In this document: piece by piece, positions 28,301 to 36,327 of the stretch
Layout: every line of letters begins with the position of its first letter
Position numbering within the stretch: position 1 is the first letter of the stretch
Assembly: GCA_027038175.1 (NCBI GenBank)
Contig: JALVYB010000005.1
Span: forward strand, 1-64,000
Reading direction: 5' to 3'
Length of the DNA: 64,000 nt
DNA from: Caldifarciminota bacterium
GTDB taxonomy: Bacteria; Hydrothermota; Hydrothermia; UBA1063; CAJXJZ01
Program-made: the position numbers and the translations under genes
Notes under the pieces: model-generated
Seen by the model: only the letters and a program-made list of their open reading frames with translations
Databases searched by the model: none
Told to the model about the DNA's origin: nothing

Positions 28301-28662
28301 TGATGTTTAAACTCGGTGAGTTCGAAAAAGCTGATAAAATGATACCAGTACTTGAGAATGAACTTGCAAAAATAGATTTTCCAGAGGAAAAAATTGACTT
28401 TTATCTTTCTTTAATAGAGTACTATATTGAAAGGAAGTTTCCAGAAAAGGCAGAAAAATATGCATTGCTTGTACATGAGGATTTCAAGAATTACTATGAC
28501 AGGTCAAAAGTAGGACTTTATTTTGTTTTAAGGGGTAAAATAGCAAAAATGCAGGGGCAGGAAGATGCAGGATCATGGTTTAGAAAGGCTAAAGAGACGT
28601 ATGAAAGCATAGGGCTTTTAAAAAGGTTTGAAGAACTTATAAAGGAGTATAGTCATGAGTGA
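25378..28662 (+). CDS. GGDEF-AAA-TPR signalling protein (diguanylate cyclase + STAND ATPase)
   Basis: This 1094-residue cytosolic protein has three parts. Residues 1-165 are a diguanylate cyclase domain with intact GGDEF (86-90) and an RxxD inhibitory site (77-80), so it should make c-di-GMP with product feedback. Residues about 175-560 form an AAA_16/MalT-like STAND ATPase with Walker A at 200-207 (GEAGGGKT), Walker B VIVIDNIQWADED and a GNVFYAEELI segment. From about 560 to the end there are some ten TPRs. There is no receiver, PAS or membrane domain, so input probably reaches the TPR/ATPase part. Its 3' end overlaps the upstream part of the next gene's frame. Confidence 0.9.
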   Translation: MAKEELLFLDELSDVYSRRYLKEVKNRIIPSLLKDEIPFSVSIADLDHFKEINDIFGHRKGDEAIKSFATFLKENLRSDDIIIRYGGDEFVIVQKGLNSKDAYVIWERLVKKLKSMEFSGLKLSMSVGIANYPGDGDDFDTLFEIADANLYQAKRTGRGRVGLKGSKRIKIPPVRFVDRIDAIDKLLENIERGVISLVVGEAGGGKTRLIKEVLSNLREREVLWSDCLALERKISYYPLRELVKYKLKRAGVDFADKIPIAYRIEIGKIVPEILSESDENIDLYGKTLDRYRLFEGFNIFFNTGDKNRVIVIDNIQWADEDSLEALRYIIRNRKPQNAFIFAIRKEEKTDYLEDFLQNLSREHEVVEVPLYPLEEKYMREVVRIIVGESIRRLEDYVIEKSAGNVFYAEELIKTLVEKDYLVLDENTWQFKEPPEDISPRGVEDVVKRKFNRLSEGAKELARVLSVARKGYIDLLLDLFGFNEGELFGLIDEGIRSGLFIESEDEEFVQYRSELLRQVVYNDEVSILKKKRYHKKVAEWLDKNKRYGNEEELAYHYMKAQIDDKAVEYGIKAGKKSASLYATRDALKYYGWVLDILEKYDDIDKKKQYVEVLLEQAFLEEKAGMFNAAKSSLNKAIEIADNAGFIKEKAEALSGMGGLSWKMGRIEKALEFVKEAISLCTSHGLTKELAGAYNNLGILYSTMGDFEKSLEAYKKALSIREDDAAFEGRIYNNMGLVYNYMEEFDKAREYFTKARDIFDKSGIKRGYMIATANLGLVYNNQAQYSRALEYYQRAFEVAEEIGDVLSRAHILDNIGVVYMRLGKFDKARANMSEALRIVKSVGKAKLEGNIYNNLGLIYDSMCDYKKALEFFIKSFEIAKKNSEKRSMVIRGSNVAGIYIVLSEYNEAEKWLNDVYRIAKELKVPGVILHVINVYMTYLLETRQYEKAKNLIEEGEEYVSSVKGSARFEFLLNRFRLMFKLGEFEKADKMIPVLENELAKIDFPEEKIDFYLSLIEYYIERKFPEKAEKYALLVHEDFKNYYDRSKVGLYFVLRGKIAKMQGQEDAGSWFRKAKETYESIGLLKRFEELIKEYSHE

Positions 28663-28678
28663 AAATGGAGGTGGTAGA

Positions 28679-29011
28679 ATGAGTTTTATTACAAGATGGC
28701 TGCTTAATGCAGTGGCAATTGGTATAACAGCTTACCTCATTCCGGGAATGGATGTAAATGGCTTCTGGGCGCTTTTGTGGGCAGGTCTGATTCTCGGGCT
28801 TCTGAATGCTATAATCAAACCCATTCTTTTTGTTCTCACCCTTCCAATTACAGTTTTGACTCTTGGAATATTTGCGCTTGTTCTAAATGGAATAATGCTT
28901 TACATTACAGCCTGGATTGTTGGTGGATTTAGTATCGCATCCTTCTGGACAGCGGTTCTTGGTTCAATTGTCATATCAATAATAAGTTCCATACTCAGCA
29001 AGATACTTTAG
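28679..29011 (+). CDS. Small four-helix membrane protein (phage-holin family 4 / YvlD-like)
   Basis: The 110-residue protein has four hydrophobic segments and the pattern of the mycobacterial 4TMS/phage holin superfamily IV (YvlD-like): WLLNAVAIGITAYLIPGM, GLLNAIIKPILFVLTLPITV and TLGIFALVLNGIML. These are chromosomal membrane proteins of unknown role, not evidence for a prophage. The ATG at 28679 is chosen over 28655 because GGAGGTGG precedes it and it opens at MSFITRW, the usual family start. It sits between two GGDEF-AAA-TPR genes with four bases to the next. Confidence 0.75.
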   Translation: MSFITRWLLNAVAIGITAYLIPGMDVNGFWALLWAGLILGLLNAIIKPILFVLTLPITVLTLGIFALVLNGIMLYITAWIVGGFSIASFWTAVLGSIVISIISSILSKIL

Positions 29012-29014
29012 TTT

Positions 29015-32000
29015 ATGGAGCAAAAAGAAAGGATTAATCCCTATTTAGATGAACTTTCAGGTGTAAAGAACAGAAAGTATTTATCTTTAGTAAAGAGCAG
29101 AATAATTCCGGAGATTAGAAAGAAAAGCGGGGTTTTTACTGTCGCTATAACAGACCTTGACCATTTTAAGGAGATAAACGATACTTACGGTCATCTCAAA
29201 GGAGACGAGGCAATAAGGAATTTTGCAACCTTCCTCTCAGAAAATCTCAGAAAGGACGATGTAATAGTAAGGTACGGTGGAGATGAATTCATTGTTATTC
29301 AGCCTGGACTTTCTGGAAGTGAAGCTTATATTGTATGGGAAAGGCTTATAAACAGATTAAGAGAAAGAGAGTATGATGGTATTAAACTTGGTGCAAGTGC
29401 CGGAATCGCAAGCTATCCTGAAGATGGAATTACCTTTGATGAACTCTTTAGAAGGGCAGATGGCAGGCTCTACAATGCTAAAAGGAGCGGAAGGGGCAGG
29501 GTGGGAGTTGAGGACACAGAAAAGAGAATAACAATTCCGAGCGTTAAGCTTATAGATAGAACCGAGGAAAAGGATGCCCTGCTTGAAAATATTCGTGATG
29601 GCAGTGTAACTCTGATAAGGGGAGAGGCGGGAATAGGTAAAACCAGGCTTATGAAAGAGGTTCTCGGTAATATAAAGGATATTGATGTGCTCTGGTCGGA
29701 TTGCCTTGCTCTTGACAGGAAAATCGCCTATTATGTTATACGTGAGCTTGTTAAATACAGAATTAGAAGAGGCGGGGATGTTATTTTGAAGGATATGCCT
29801 GAATCTCTGAAGGTGGAAATTGCGAAGATAGTTCCGGGTGTGCTGGATGAGAGTAAAGGAAAGTATATAGACGAGATGATTGACAGATATAGACTTTATG
29901 AGGCTGTAAGGTACGTTATTGAACACGGAGAAAGACTCAAACTCGTGGTGGTGGACAACATGCAGTGGGTGGATGAGGATAGTGTGGAGGTATTTAATTA
30001 TATAATCAGAGTAGACAGGGAGAAGAAAGTGAGGTTTATTTTTGCCACCCGCGTGGAGGAGGAAAGTGAGGTGGCGGAGAATTTCTTTGCAGGGCTCACA
30101 AGGGAGAGAAGTGTAAAAGTAATAAAACTTTCTCCCATGAAGCCTGTTTATATGAAGGAGCTTGTTCGTGTTATACTTAATGATGATGTCCCGGAACTTG
30201 AAGAGTATGTGGCAAAGAAGAGTTCCGGGAACCCCTTTTATGCTGAGGAATTGATTCAGAGTTTGCACACAGACGGTTTTCTTGAGGTGAAAAACAACAG
30301 ATGGAATTTTAATCCTCCTCTAAAAGATATACTTCCTCGTGGAGTTGAAGATGTGGTAAAAAGGAGAATGAGTCAGTTGTCAGAAGAGGCACAGGAAATA
30401 GTGAAGGTTCTCAGTGTTGCTGTGAAGGGTTATATAGATTTGCTCGTTGAAATCACAGGATTTAATGAAAGCCATGTATTTGGACTTATAGAAGATGCAC
30501 TTAAAGCGGGGCTCATAAAGGAAAATGAGGAGGGTGAATATGTGGAATTCAGAAGCGAGCTCATAAGAAGTGTGGTTTATCAGAAAGAGGTGAGTAAACT
30601 CAAGAAAAAGATGCTGCACAGGAAAGTGGCGGAGTGGGTTGAAAGGAATATGCCAGAGGGTATGGAGGAAGACCTTGCGTATCATTATTACGTGCAGGGT
30701 AATGCGGAAAAGGTTGTAAAGTACGGAATCCTGGCAGGTGATAGGTTGAGAAGAATGTACGCTAACAGGGATGCTCTAAGGTACTATACATGGGCACTTG
30801 AAATGATAGAAAAACTTGAAGGTGAAGAATACAGGAGAGAACATGTACAGCTTCTGCTTAAAATAGCGGAAATTCATAGAGTGCTCGGGAATTATCCTTT
30901 GGCGAAGGAACAGTACGAAAAAGCCGTGGAAATGGCAAGAGCCAGTAATTTCCCAGACCTTCTCGCTTCATCTTACAACGGACTTGCGTGGACGTATCAA
31001 ATTCTTGGAATGGTTGATGAAGCAAGGAAAAAAGTGGAGGAGGCTCTTTCAATTGCCACCGAACACGACCTTATAGCAGAAAAGGTCGCAGCATATAATA
31101 CCCTGGGTATTATTTACAGGGATACAGACAAAAAAGAGAATGCTCTCAATATGTATAGTAAAGCCCTTGATCTTGCGGAAAAAGTGGATAATCCTAAAAA
31201 CAGGGCAACAATACTAAACAATATGGCAATATACATGCACGAGAATGGAAAGTTCAAAGAAGCACTTGACTACTACGAAAAGGCTGAGAAGATTGCACGG
31301 GAAAATGACTTACCCAAAGAGATGGCAATGATCACTTACAACAAGGCACTTGTATACATAGACCTTGGAGAGAATGAACTTGTGGAAGAGCATTTAAAAA
31401 ATGCCATTGAGATATCAAAGAAGATTGGATATAGGCGTATTGAAGCAAGTGCTATGTGGGCTTATGGCTACTTTATGCAGGAGCAGGGGAGGTTTGAGGA
31501 AGCAAAGAACTATCTTGAGAATGCACTCTATGCGTTTTATACAATACAGGACATAAGAATGATTGGTGTAACTTATAGCACTCTTGGGACAGTTGAAAAG
31601 GCGCTCGGGTTTTATGAGAGGTCTCTTTTATCACACGGAAAAGCACTTGAAGCCTTCACAAAATCCAATAATCTTATAAATGCCGCAGTGGAGCATATTG
31701 CCATGGGTACCATACATCTTGTTAGAGCAGAATTTGATACAGCCTTTGAGCATTTTAATGCTGCACTACATATGGCTGAAAAGGCAGGTTCAGCAGTATA
31801 CACAGTAAGATCACTTCTATCCCTTGCAGAGTACAGTATATATCAGGATGAATGTAAGAATGCTGAGGATTATGTAAAAAGGGCACAACAATTGTTGAAT
31901 GAAGCAGAGGGAGAACGATGGAGGGTAAAGGCTATGGAGTATGACGTTGCTGACTGCATGGGAGAAAGAGATAACCTCTACGAGATTGCTAAAGCAATGA

Positions 32001-32311
32001 AAGGTCTTTTACCAGAGGAGACAATTAGATATGACAGATTTGTCCAGGATACATACATGATAGATGCTGCTATTGTGAGTAGCAGAGGGGATGAAGCAAA
32101 AAATCTACTTGGTAGGATGGAGGAGGCGCTTTTGAAATATCCCCACCGAGAACTCATGGCAGATTTAAAATATCTTAAATGGAAATATAGCAAAAAATTC
32201 AATCAACCAGATGAGGGAAGGCTGTTTAATGAGGCTATTTCTGAGTACGAGGCACTTGGACTCAGGGCAAAGGTAAAGAAAGTGAAAGAGGAAAGAGAAT
32301 TGAAGTTTTAA
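29015..32311 (+). CDS. GGDEF-AAA-TPR signalling protein, second copy
   Basis: The 1098-residue paralogue has the same three-part plan: GGDEF domain with GGDEF at 88-92 and RxxD at 79-82, STAND/AAA_16 ATPase with Walker A GEAGIGKT near residue 205 and VVVDNMQWVDED, then a TPR array from about residue 565. Both active and inhibitory sites are intact. The similarity to the upstream copy runs end to end, pointing to tandem duplication around the small membrane-protein gene. No clear Shine-Dalgarno precedes its ATG, which lies four bases after that gene. Confidence 0.9.
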   Translation: MEQKERINPYLDELSGVKNRKYLSLVKSRIIPEIRKKSGVFTVAITDLDHFKEINDTYGHLKGDEAIRNFATFLSENLRKDDVIVRYGGDEFIVIQPGLSGSEAYIVWERLINRLREREYDGIKLGASAGIASYPEDGITFDELFRRADGRLYNAKRSGRGRVGVEDTEKRITIPSVKLIDRTEEKDALLENIRDGSVTLIRGEAGIGKTRLMKEVLGNIKDIDVLWSDCLALDRKIAYYVIRELVKYRIRRGGDVILKDMPESLKVEIAKIVPGVLDESKGKYIDEMIDRYRLYEAVRYVIEHGERLKLVVVDNMQWVDEDSVEVFNYIIRVDREKKVRFIFATRVEEESEVAENFFAGLTRERSVKVIKLSPMKPVYMKELVRVILNDDVPELEEYVAKKSSGNPFYAEELIQSLHTDGFLEVKNNRWNFNPPLKDILPRGVEDVVKRRMSQLSEEAQEIVKVLSVAVKGYIDLLVEITGFNESHVFGLIEDALKAGLIKENEEGEYVEFRSELIRSVVYQKEVSKLKKKMLHRKVAEWVERNMPEGMEEDLAYHYYVQGNAEKVVKYGILAGDRLRRMYANRDALRYYTWALEMIEKLEGEEYRREHVQLLLKIAEIHRVLGNYPLAKEQYEKAVEMARASNFPDLLASSYNGLAWTYQILGMVDEARKKVEEALSIATEHDLIAEKVAAYNTLGIIYRDTDKKENALNMYSKALDLAEKVDNPKNRATILNNMAIYMHENGKFKEALDYYEKAEKIARENDLPKEMAMITYNKALVYIDLGENELVEEHLKNAIEISKKIGYRRIEASAMWAYGYFMQEQGRFEEAKNYLENALYAFYTIQDIRMIGVTYSTLGTVEKALGFYERSLLSHGKALEAFTKSNNLINAAVEHIAMGTIHLVRAEFDTAFEHFNAALHMAEKAGSAVYTVRSLLSLAEYSIYQDECKNAEDYVKRAQQLLNEAEGERWRVKAMEYDVADCMGERDNLYEIAKAMKGLLPEETIRYDRFVQDTYMIDAAIVSSRGDEAKNLLGRMEEALLKYPHRELMADLKYLKWKYSKKFNQPDEGRLFNEAISEYEALGLRAKVKKVKEERELKF

Positions 32312-32337
32312 AATTATAAAGCGGCAATATAAAATCT

Positions 32338-32366
32338 TTGAATTTACCTCATTAACACGTTATAAT
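32338..32366 (+). promoter_or_regulatory. Promoter of the Na+/solute symporter operon
   Basis: TTGAAT (32338-32343), a 17-base spacer and a perfect TATAAT (32361-32366). AAGGAG sits just before the ATG at 32390, so this transcript has a short conventional leader. Confidence 0.75.
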
Positions 32367-32389
32367 AGTTTCACAAAAAGGAGAAGAGA

Positions 32390-33823
32390 ATGGGGGGAAA
32401 TGTTAGTCTAATTCTTACATTCGTTTTATACCTCATTGCACTCCTTGGTATAGGATATTTTGCAGAAAGGAAATTCTCAAAGAGTTATGAGGATTTTGTT
32501 GCAGGCGGAAAGAGTTTTGGGGCCTGGGTTACGGCTATTTCTTCCTCAGCATCGGCTGAAAGTGCATGGGTGATGCTGGGACTTTCAGGGCTCGGCTATT
32601 CAAAAGGTATAGCCGCATACTGGGCAGCCATAGGCTGTATGCTTGGTTACTTTATAAATGCTCTATTGATTATGGTTCCTCTTAATCGGAAGAGTAGAGA
32701 ACTTGGCTCAATAAATCTTGAGGATTTTATTGAAGACAGGGTCAAGGACCATACTCATATATTGAGAATCATATCCGCTATTATTATAGTTATTTTCATG
32801 ACGTCTTATGTCGTTGCACAGTTCACCGGCTCTGGTAAAACAATGGCTGGGATGGGAATTACCTCATATAAGACAGGAGTTATAATCGGTGGACTTATTA
32901 TAGGAGCTTATGTTGTGATGGGTGGATATGCCTCTGTATCATGGACAGACCTCCTTCAGGGTCTGCTTATGGCTTTTGTAATGCTCGTTTTCCCATTTTT
33001 TGCAGTGATAAAAGCAGGAGGACCCTCAAATATACTTCACGAGCTATCAAGATTGGGACTTGCCTCATTTACACGTGATGCGGCTGGAAGTCTGATGATA
33101 GGTTTTATTATAATGAATTTAGGTATATCTCTGGGATATCCTGGCATGCCCCATGTGGTAATGAGATATATAACTGCCAGGAATGAGGAGGAGACTAAAA
33201 AAGCCGCCATTATTTCTGTTATCTGGGGATTTGTTGTGTTTTTTGGTTCAACAACCCTTGGTATTGCGGGAAGAGTGCTCCTCCCCAATTTGAAGGATGC
33301 AGAGCACGTTTTACCGGCTTTCACAAAGTTTGCGTTAAATCCAGTACTTGCCGGTGTGGTTCTTGCGGCAATTACAGCAGCCATAATGTCTACCGCTGAT
33401 TCGCAGCTTATGTACGCTGCAACTGCACTGATACATGACTTTTACAAGAAAATTACAAATAAAGAACTTTCCCAGAAGGAACTTGTTCTGAATACAAGGC
33501 TTTTAATCGTTGCTCTGACGCTTTTAGCCATGATCTTTGCACTGTTGAATGTAAGAACCATATATTCTTACGTTTTAAACTTCGCCTGGAGTGCCATGGG
33601 CGCGTCCTTTGGACCTATCATTCTTCTTGGTTTGTATTATAAGGATTTTAACAAGTGGGGAGCCCTTGCTTCTCTGATAACGGGATCTGTATTTACCGTT
33701 GTATGGAGCAGTCTTGGGCTTTCGGAGAAGGTAATATATGTTCTTGTTCCTGCTTTCTTTACAAGTCTTGTTCTGGGTATTTTATTCAGCATAATAACAG
33801 GAGGAGAAAAAGATGTACAATAA
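32390..33823 (+). CDS. Sodium:solute symporter (SSS family, PutP-like)
   Basis: The 477-residue membrane protein has about 13 helices. SSS motifs include FVAGGKSFGAWVTAISSSASAES near the N-terminus, GGYASVSWTDLLQG in the middle and AITAAIMSTADSQLMYAAT, the Na2-site helix. PutP/PanF-like transporters take up proline, pantothenate or other small organics with Na+. The substrate is not fixed by what I can see. The last 11 bases overlap a double-Usp gene, echoing the BASS-Usp pair at 8466-9925. Confidence 0.85.
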   Translation: MGGNVSLILTFVLYLIALLGIGYFAERKFSKSYEDFVAGGKSFGAWVTAISSSASAESAWVMLGLSGLGYSKGIAAYWAAIGCMLGYFINALLIMVPLNRKSRELGSINLEDFIEDRVKDHTHILRIISAIIIVIFMTSYVVAQFTGSGKTMAGMGITSYKTGVIIGGLIIGAYVVMGGYASVSWTDLLQGLLMAFVMLVFPFFAVIKAGGPSNILHELSRLGLASFTRDAAGSLMIGFIIMNLGISLGYPGMPHVVMRYITARNEEETKKAAIISVIWGFVVFFGSTTLGIAGRVLLPNLKDAEHVLPAFTKFALNPVLAGVVLAAITAAIMSTADSQLMYAATALIHDFYKKITNKELSQKELVLNTRLLIVALTLLAMIFALLNVRTIYSYVLNFAWSAMGASFGPIILLGLYYKDFNKWGALASLITGSVFTVVWSSLGLSEKVIYVLVPAFFTSLVLGILFSIITGGEKDVQ

Positions 33824-34673
33824 CATTCTTGTTCCGGTTGATTTCTCAGAGGAGTCGATTTCTGCTGTGAAAAACAGTACGAATTTTATCAATGAAGGAG
33901 GAAAAATCACTGTTTTTCATGTTTTCCCGGTGGAACTTGCCTCTTATCTTGCATTCTTTCAGGATATGAGTTTCTTTGAGGATGCTTCTAAGATAGAGGC
34001 TGGTCTTATAAAGGTGAGGGAAGAGGCTGAGGAAAAACTCGCTGAGATTGTTTCAGAATACTCCGGAAAAGGTTTAAATATTGATGCAGAAATCGTTGAC
34101 GGTAAACCGTATGTAGAGATAATTAAAAAGAGTAAAGAGTATGACCTTGTTGTTCTTGGTCTTAGAATGAAGGATTATGGCATTTCGGTATCTCCAATGA
34201 AAGTTATAAGAAAGGCAGAGAGTGACGTCCTTATTATCAAGGGAAAGAATGATTTATCAATTGAAAAAGTTCTGTTCCCTGTGGACATTCATCACATAAA
34301 TCCTCGCATAGTTGAAATGGCGAAGGTATTAAATGAAAAATATGGTGCCAGGTTACACTTCCTTACGGTTGTTGAACTTTTGCCTTTTGAGGATGTGGAG
34401 TACCTTGGTGGTCAGGACGTTCTCAATCTGGATGCGATGAAAGAAAAGGTAATTTCAGTTCTTGAGGACAATATAGGTCTTAAGGATGCAGAGTATGCGG
34501 TGACCACCGGTGTTGATGTCGCAGATGAAATAAACGATTATGCGAAAGATAAAGGAGTTGATCTTGTGGTTATGGCTCACAAAAAGATGAGTGGATTTGA
34601 AAGGACCATTCTCGGTAGCACCTCCGAGAAGTTTGTTAACATCTCTCATGTTCCAACTCTCATCGTAAAGTAA
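33813..34673 (+). CDS. Tandem-domain universal stress protein
   Basis: The 286 residues carry two Usp domains (about 1-145 and 150-286). The first opens with NILVPVDFSEES and the second with KVLFPVDIHH. The ATP motif G-x2-G-x9-G-S is degenerate in both: the C-terminal copy reads AHKKMSGFERTILGS, with the first two glycines replaced. Nucleotide binding may therefore be weak or lost. The start codon lies inside the end of the symporter gene, implying co-translation and a possible regulatory link to transport. Confidence 0.82.
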   Translation: MYNNILVPVDFSEESISAVKNSTNFINEGGKITVFHVFPVELASYLAFFQDMSFFEDASKIEAGLIKVREEAEEKLAEIVSEYSGKGLNIDAEIVDGKPYVEIIKKSKEYDLVVLGLRMKDYGISVSPMKVIRKAESDVLIIKGKNDLSIEKVLFPVDIHHINPRIVEMAKVLNEKYGARLHFLTVVELLPFEDVEYLGGQDVLNLDAMKEKVISVLEDNIGLKDAEYAVTTGVDVADEINDYAKDKGVDLVVMAHKKMSGFERTILGSTSEKFVNISHVPTLIVK

Positions 34674-34681
34674 GGTAAAAA

Positions 34682-35689
34682 GTGAAAGAGGCCCTTTACT
34701 GGGAAGAACTCGGTGATAAAAAAGTAAGATGCAACCTTTGCAGGCACAGGTGTATAATACGTGAGGGTAAAGCGGGAATATGTGGCGTTAGAAAAAATTT
34801 AGGTGGCAGGCTTTATTCTCTTAACTATGCCAGGGTGGTTGCCATACATATTGACCCTATAGAGAAAAAACCCTTGTACCATTTCCTTCCAGGGTCTCAG
34901 GCTCTTTCAATAGCATGTGTTGGCTGCAATTTTAAGTGCCTTTTCTGTCAGAACTGGGATATAGCCCATATTCCCATACTTCTGGGAAAGATAGTTGGAG
35001 ATGAGTTACCACCTGAAAAGGTTGTTGCAACTGCTTTAAAATACAGAACCCCTGTAATAGCCTATACTTACACAGAACCCACAGTCTTTTTTGAATATAG
35101 TCTGGACATAGCCGAGAAAGCAGTTGAGTTTAACATAAAGAACGTTTTTGTCACAAATGGCTATATAGAGGAGAAACCTTTAAACGATATCGCTCCATTC
35201 CTTCACGCAGCGAACATAGACCTTAAAGGATGGGATAAAAAATTCTATGCTAAAGTGATTGGTGCAAGGAGAGATGAAGTTCTTAAATCCATTAAACACT
35301 ATAAAAAACTCGGGATCTGGCTTGAAATAACAACTTTGTTAATAGATGGTTACAATACAAAGGATGAGGACCTTGAAAACCTCACCAGGTTTATAGCCAA
35401 TGAACTTGGGGAGGGTACTCCCTGGCATATTTCAAGGTTTTATCCAGCATATAAGATGCGCAATGTCCCACCTACACAGATCGAGACGCTTAAAAGAGCA
35501 GAAGAAATAGGCAAAAAGAACGGTCTTAAGTATATCTATATTGGAAACGTTTATGGAATGGGAGAGGAAACCCGTTGTCCTGTCTGTGGCGAGTTGCTTA
35601 TAAAAAGGGAAGGATTTGACCTTATTGAAAATAGAATAGTGGATGGAAGATGCCCTCGTTGTAAAACCAAAATAGATGGTGTATTTTAA
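34682..35689 (+). CDS. amrS: AmmeMemoRadiSam system radical SAM enzyme (AmrS)
   Basis: The 335-residue radical SAM protein carries the cluster motif CNFKCLFC in GCNFKCLFCQNWD (about residue 80). Two cysteine clusters fit the AmrS architecture: an N-terminal CNLCRHRCIIREGKAGICG and a C-terminal zinc-ribbon-like pair (CPVCG...CPRCK). AmrS is the radical SAM member of the AMMECR1-Memo-radical SAM trio, whose reaction is unknown. AMMECR1 and Memo are not visible in this window. Start is GTG at 34682, nine bases after the Usp stop. Its stop shares one base with the next ATG (TAATG). Confidence 0.85.
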   Translation: MKEALYWEELGDKKVRCNLCRHRCIIREGKAGICGVRKNLGGRLYSLNYARVVAIHIDPIEKKPLYHFLPGSQALSIACVGCNFKCLFCQNWDIAHIPILLGKIVGDELPPEKVVATALKYRTPVIAYTYTEPTVFFEYSLDIAEKAVEFNIKNVFVTNGYIEEKPLNDIAPFLHAANIDLKGWDKKFYAKVIGARRDEVLKSIKHYKKLGIWLEITTLLIDGYNTKDEDLENLTRFIANELGEGTPWHISRFYPAYKMRNVPPTQIETLKRAEEIGKKNGLKYIYIGNVYGMGEETRCPVCGELLIKREGFDLIENRIVDGRCPRCKTKIDGVF

Positions 35690-36327
35690 TGCTTATCAAA
35701 AGAATTTATGATGTTCTGTTTAATACCTTCGGTCCCCAGTACTGGTGGCCTGGTGACACACTACTTGAAATAGCAATTGGTGCAATTCTTACCCAGAATA
35801 CTGCATGGGCAAACGTGGAAAAAGCAATAAACAATTTAAAGAAAGAGGGTCTCTTGAGTATTGACAAACTACTTGCAATTGATAATGAGACTCTGAAAAA
35901 ACTTATTCGCCCTGCAGGGTTTTACAATCAGAAATCTGAGAGGCTCAAGGAATTCCTTATATGGCTTAAGGAAAAAGGTGGATGTCTTACAAATATAAAT
36001 GAATCCACAGAAGATTTGAGGAAAGAATTGCTTTCGATAAAAGGTATTGGGCCAGAAACTGCAGATTCCATACTTCTTTATGCCATGAACAGGCCTGTAT
36101 TTGTGGTGGATGCATATACTAAGAGAGTGCTATCAAGGCATAATATCATAGACAGGAAGGCTGATTATCACGAGGTGCAAAACCTATTTGTAAATAATCT
36201 ACCTCGGGATTTAAATCTTTACAAAGAATACCATGCCCTACTTGTGAAGCTCGGTAAAACTTACTGTAAAAAGAACCAACCTCTGTGTGAGGCCTGTCCC
36301 CTCACAGAAGTATTTCTCATAGACTGA
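35689..36327 (+). CDS. HhH-GPD DNA glycosylase, endonuclease III/MagIII-like
   Basis: The 212-residue base-excision-repair glycosylase has the helix-hairpin-helix IKGIGPETADSILL and the catalytic Asp in FVVDAYTKRVL. The position of the bifunctional endonuclease III Lys (GVGRKTA) reads Glu, so it is more like monofunctional alkylpurine glycosylases of the MagIII/thermophile type. The C-terminus has only three of the four cluster cysteines (C-x6-C-x2-C, then Phe where the fourth Cys is expected), so a 4Fe-4S cluster may be absent or differently ligated. It overlaps its neighbours by one base on both sides. Confidence 0.8.
   Translation: MLIKRIYDVLFNTFGPQYWWPGDTLLEIAIGAILTQNTAWANVEKAINNLKKEGLLSIDKLLAIDNETLKKLIRPAGFYNQKSERLKEFLIWLKEKGGCLTNINESTEDLRKELLSIKGIGPETADSILLYAMNRPVFVVDAYTKRVLSRHNIIDRKADYHEVQNLFVNNLPRDLNLYKEYHALLVKLGKTYCKKNQPLCEACPLTEVFLID

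Noticed and set aside
28679-29011. Phage-holin-like gene as sign of a prophage
   Set aside because: The family is mostly chromosomal four-helix membrane proteins and no other phage gene is nearby.
29357-30268. Long open frame on the minus strand inside the second GGDEF gene
   Set aside because: It is antisense to a well-supported coding region, with no start signals or recognisable domain; a codon-bias shadow.
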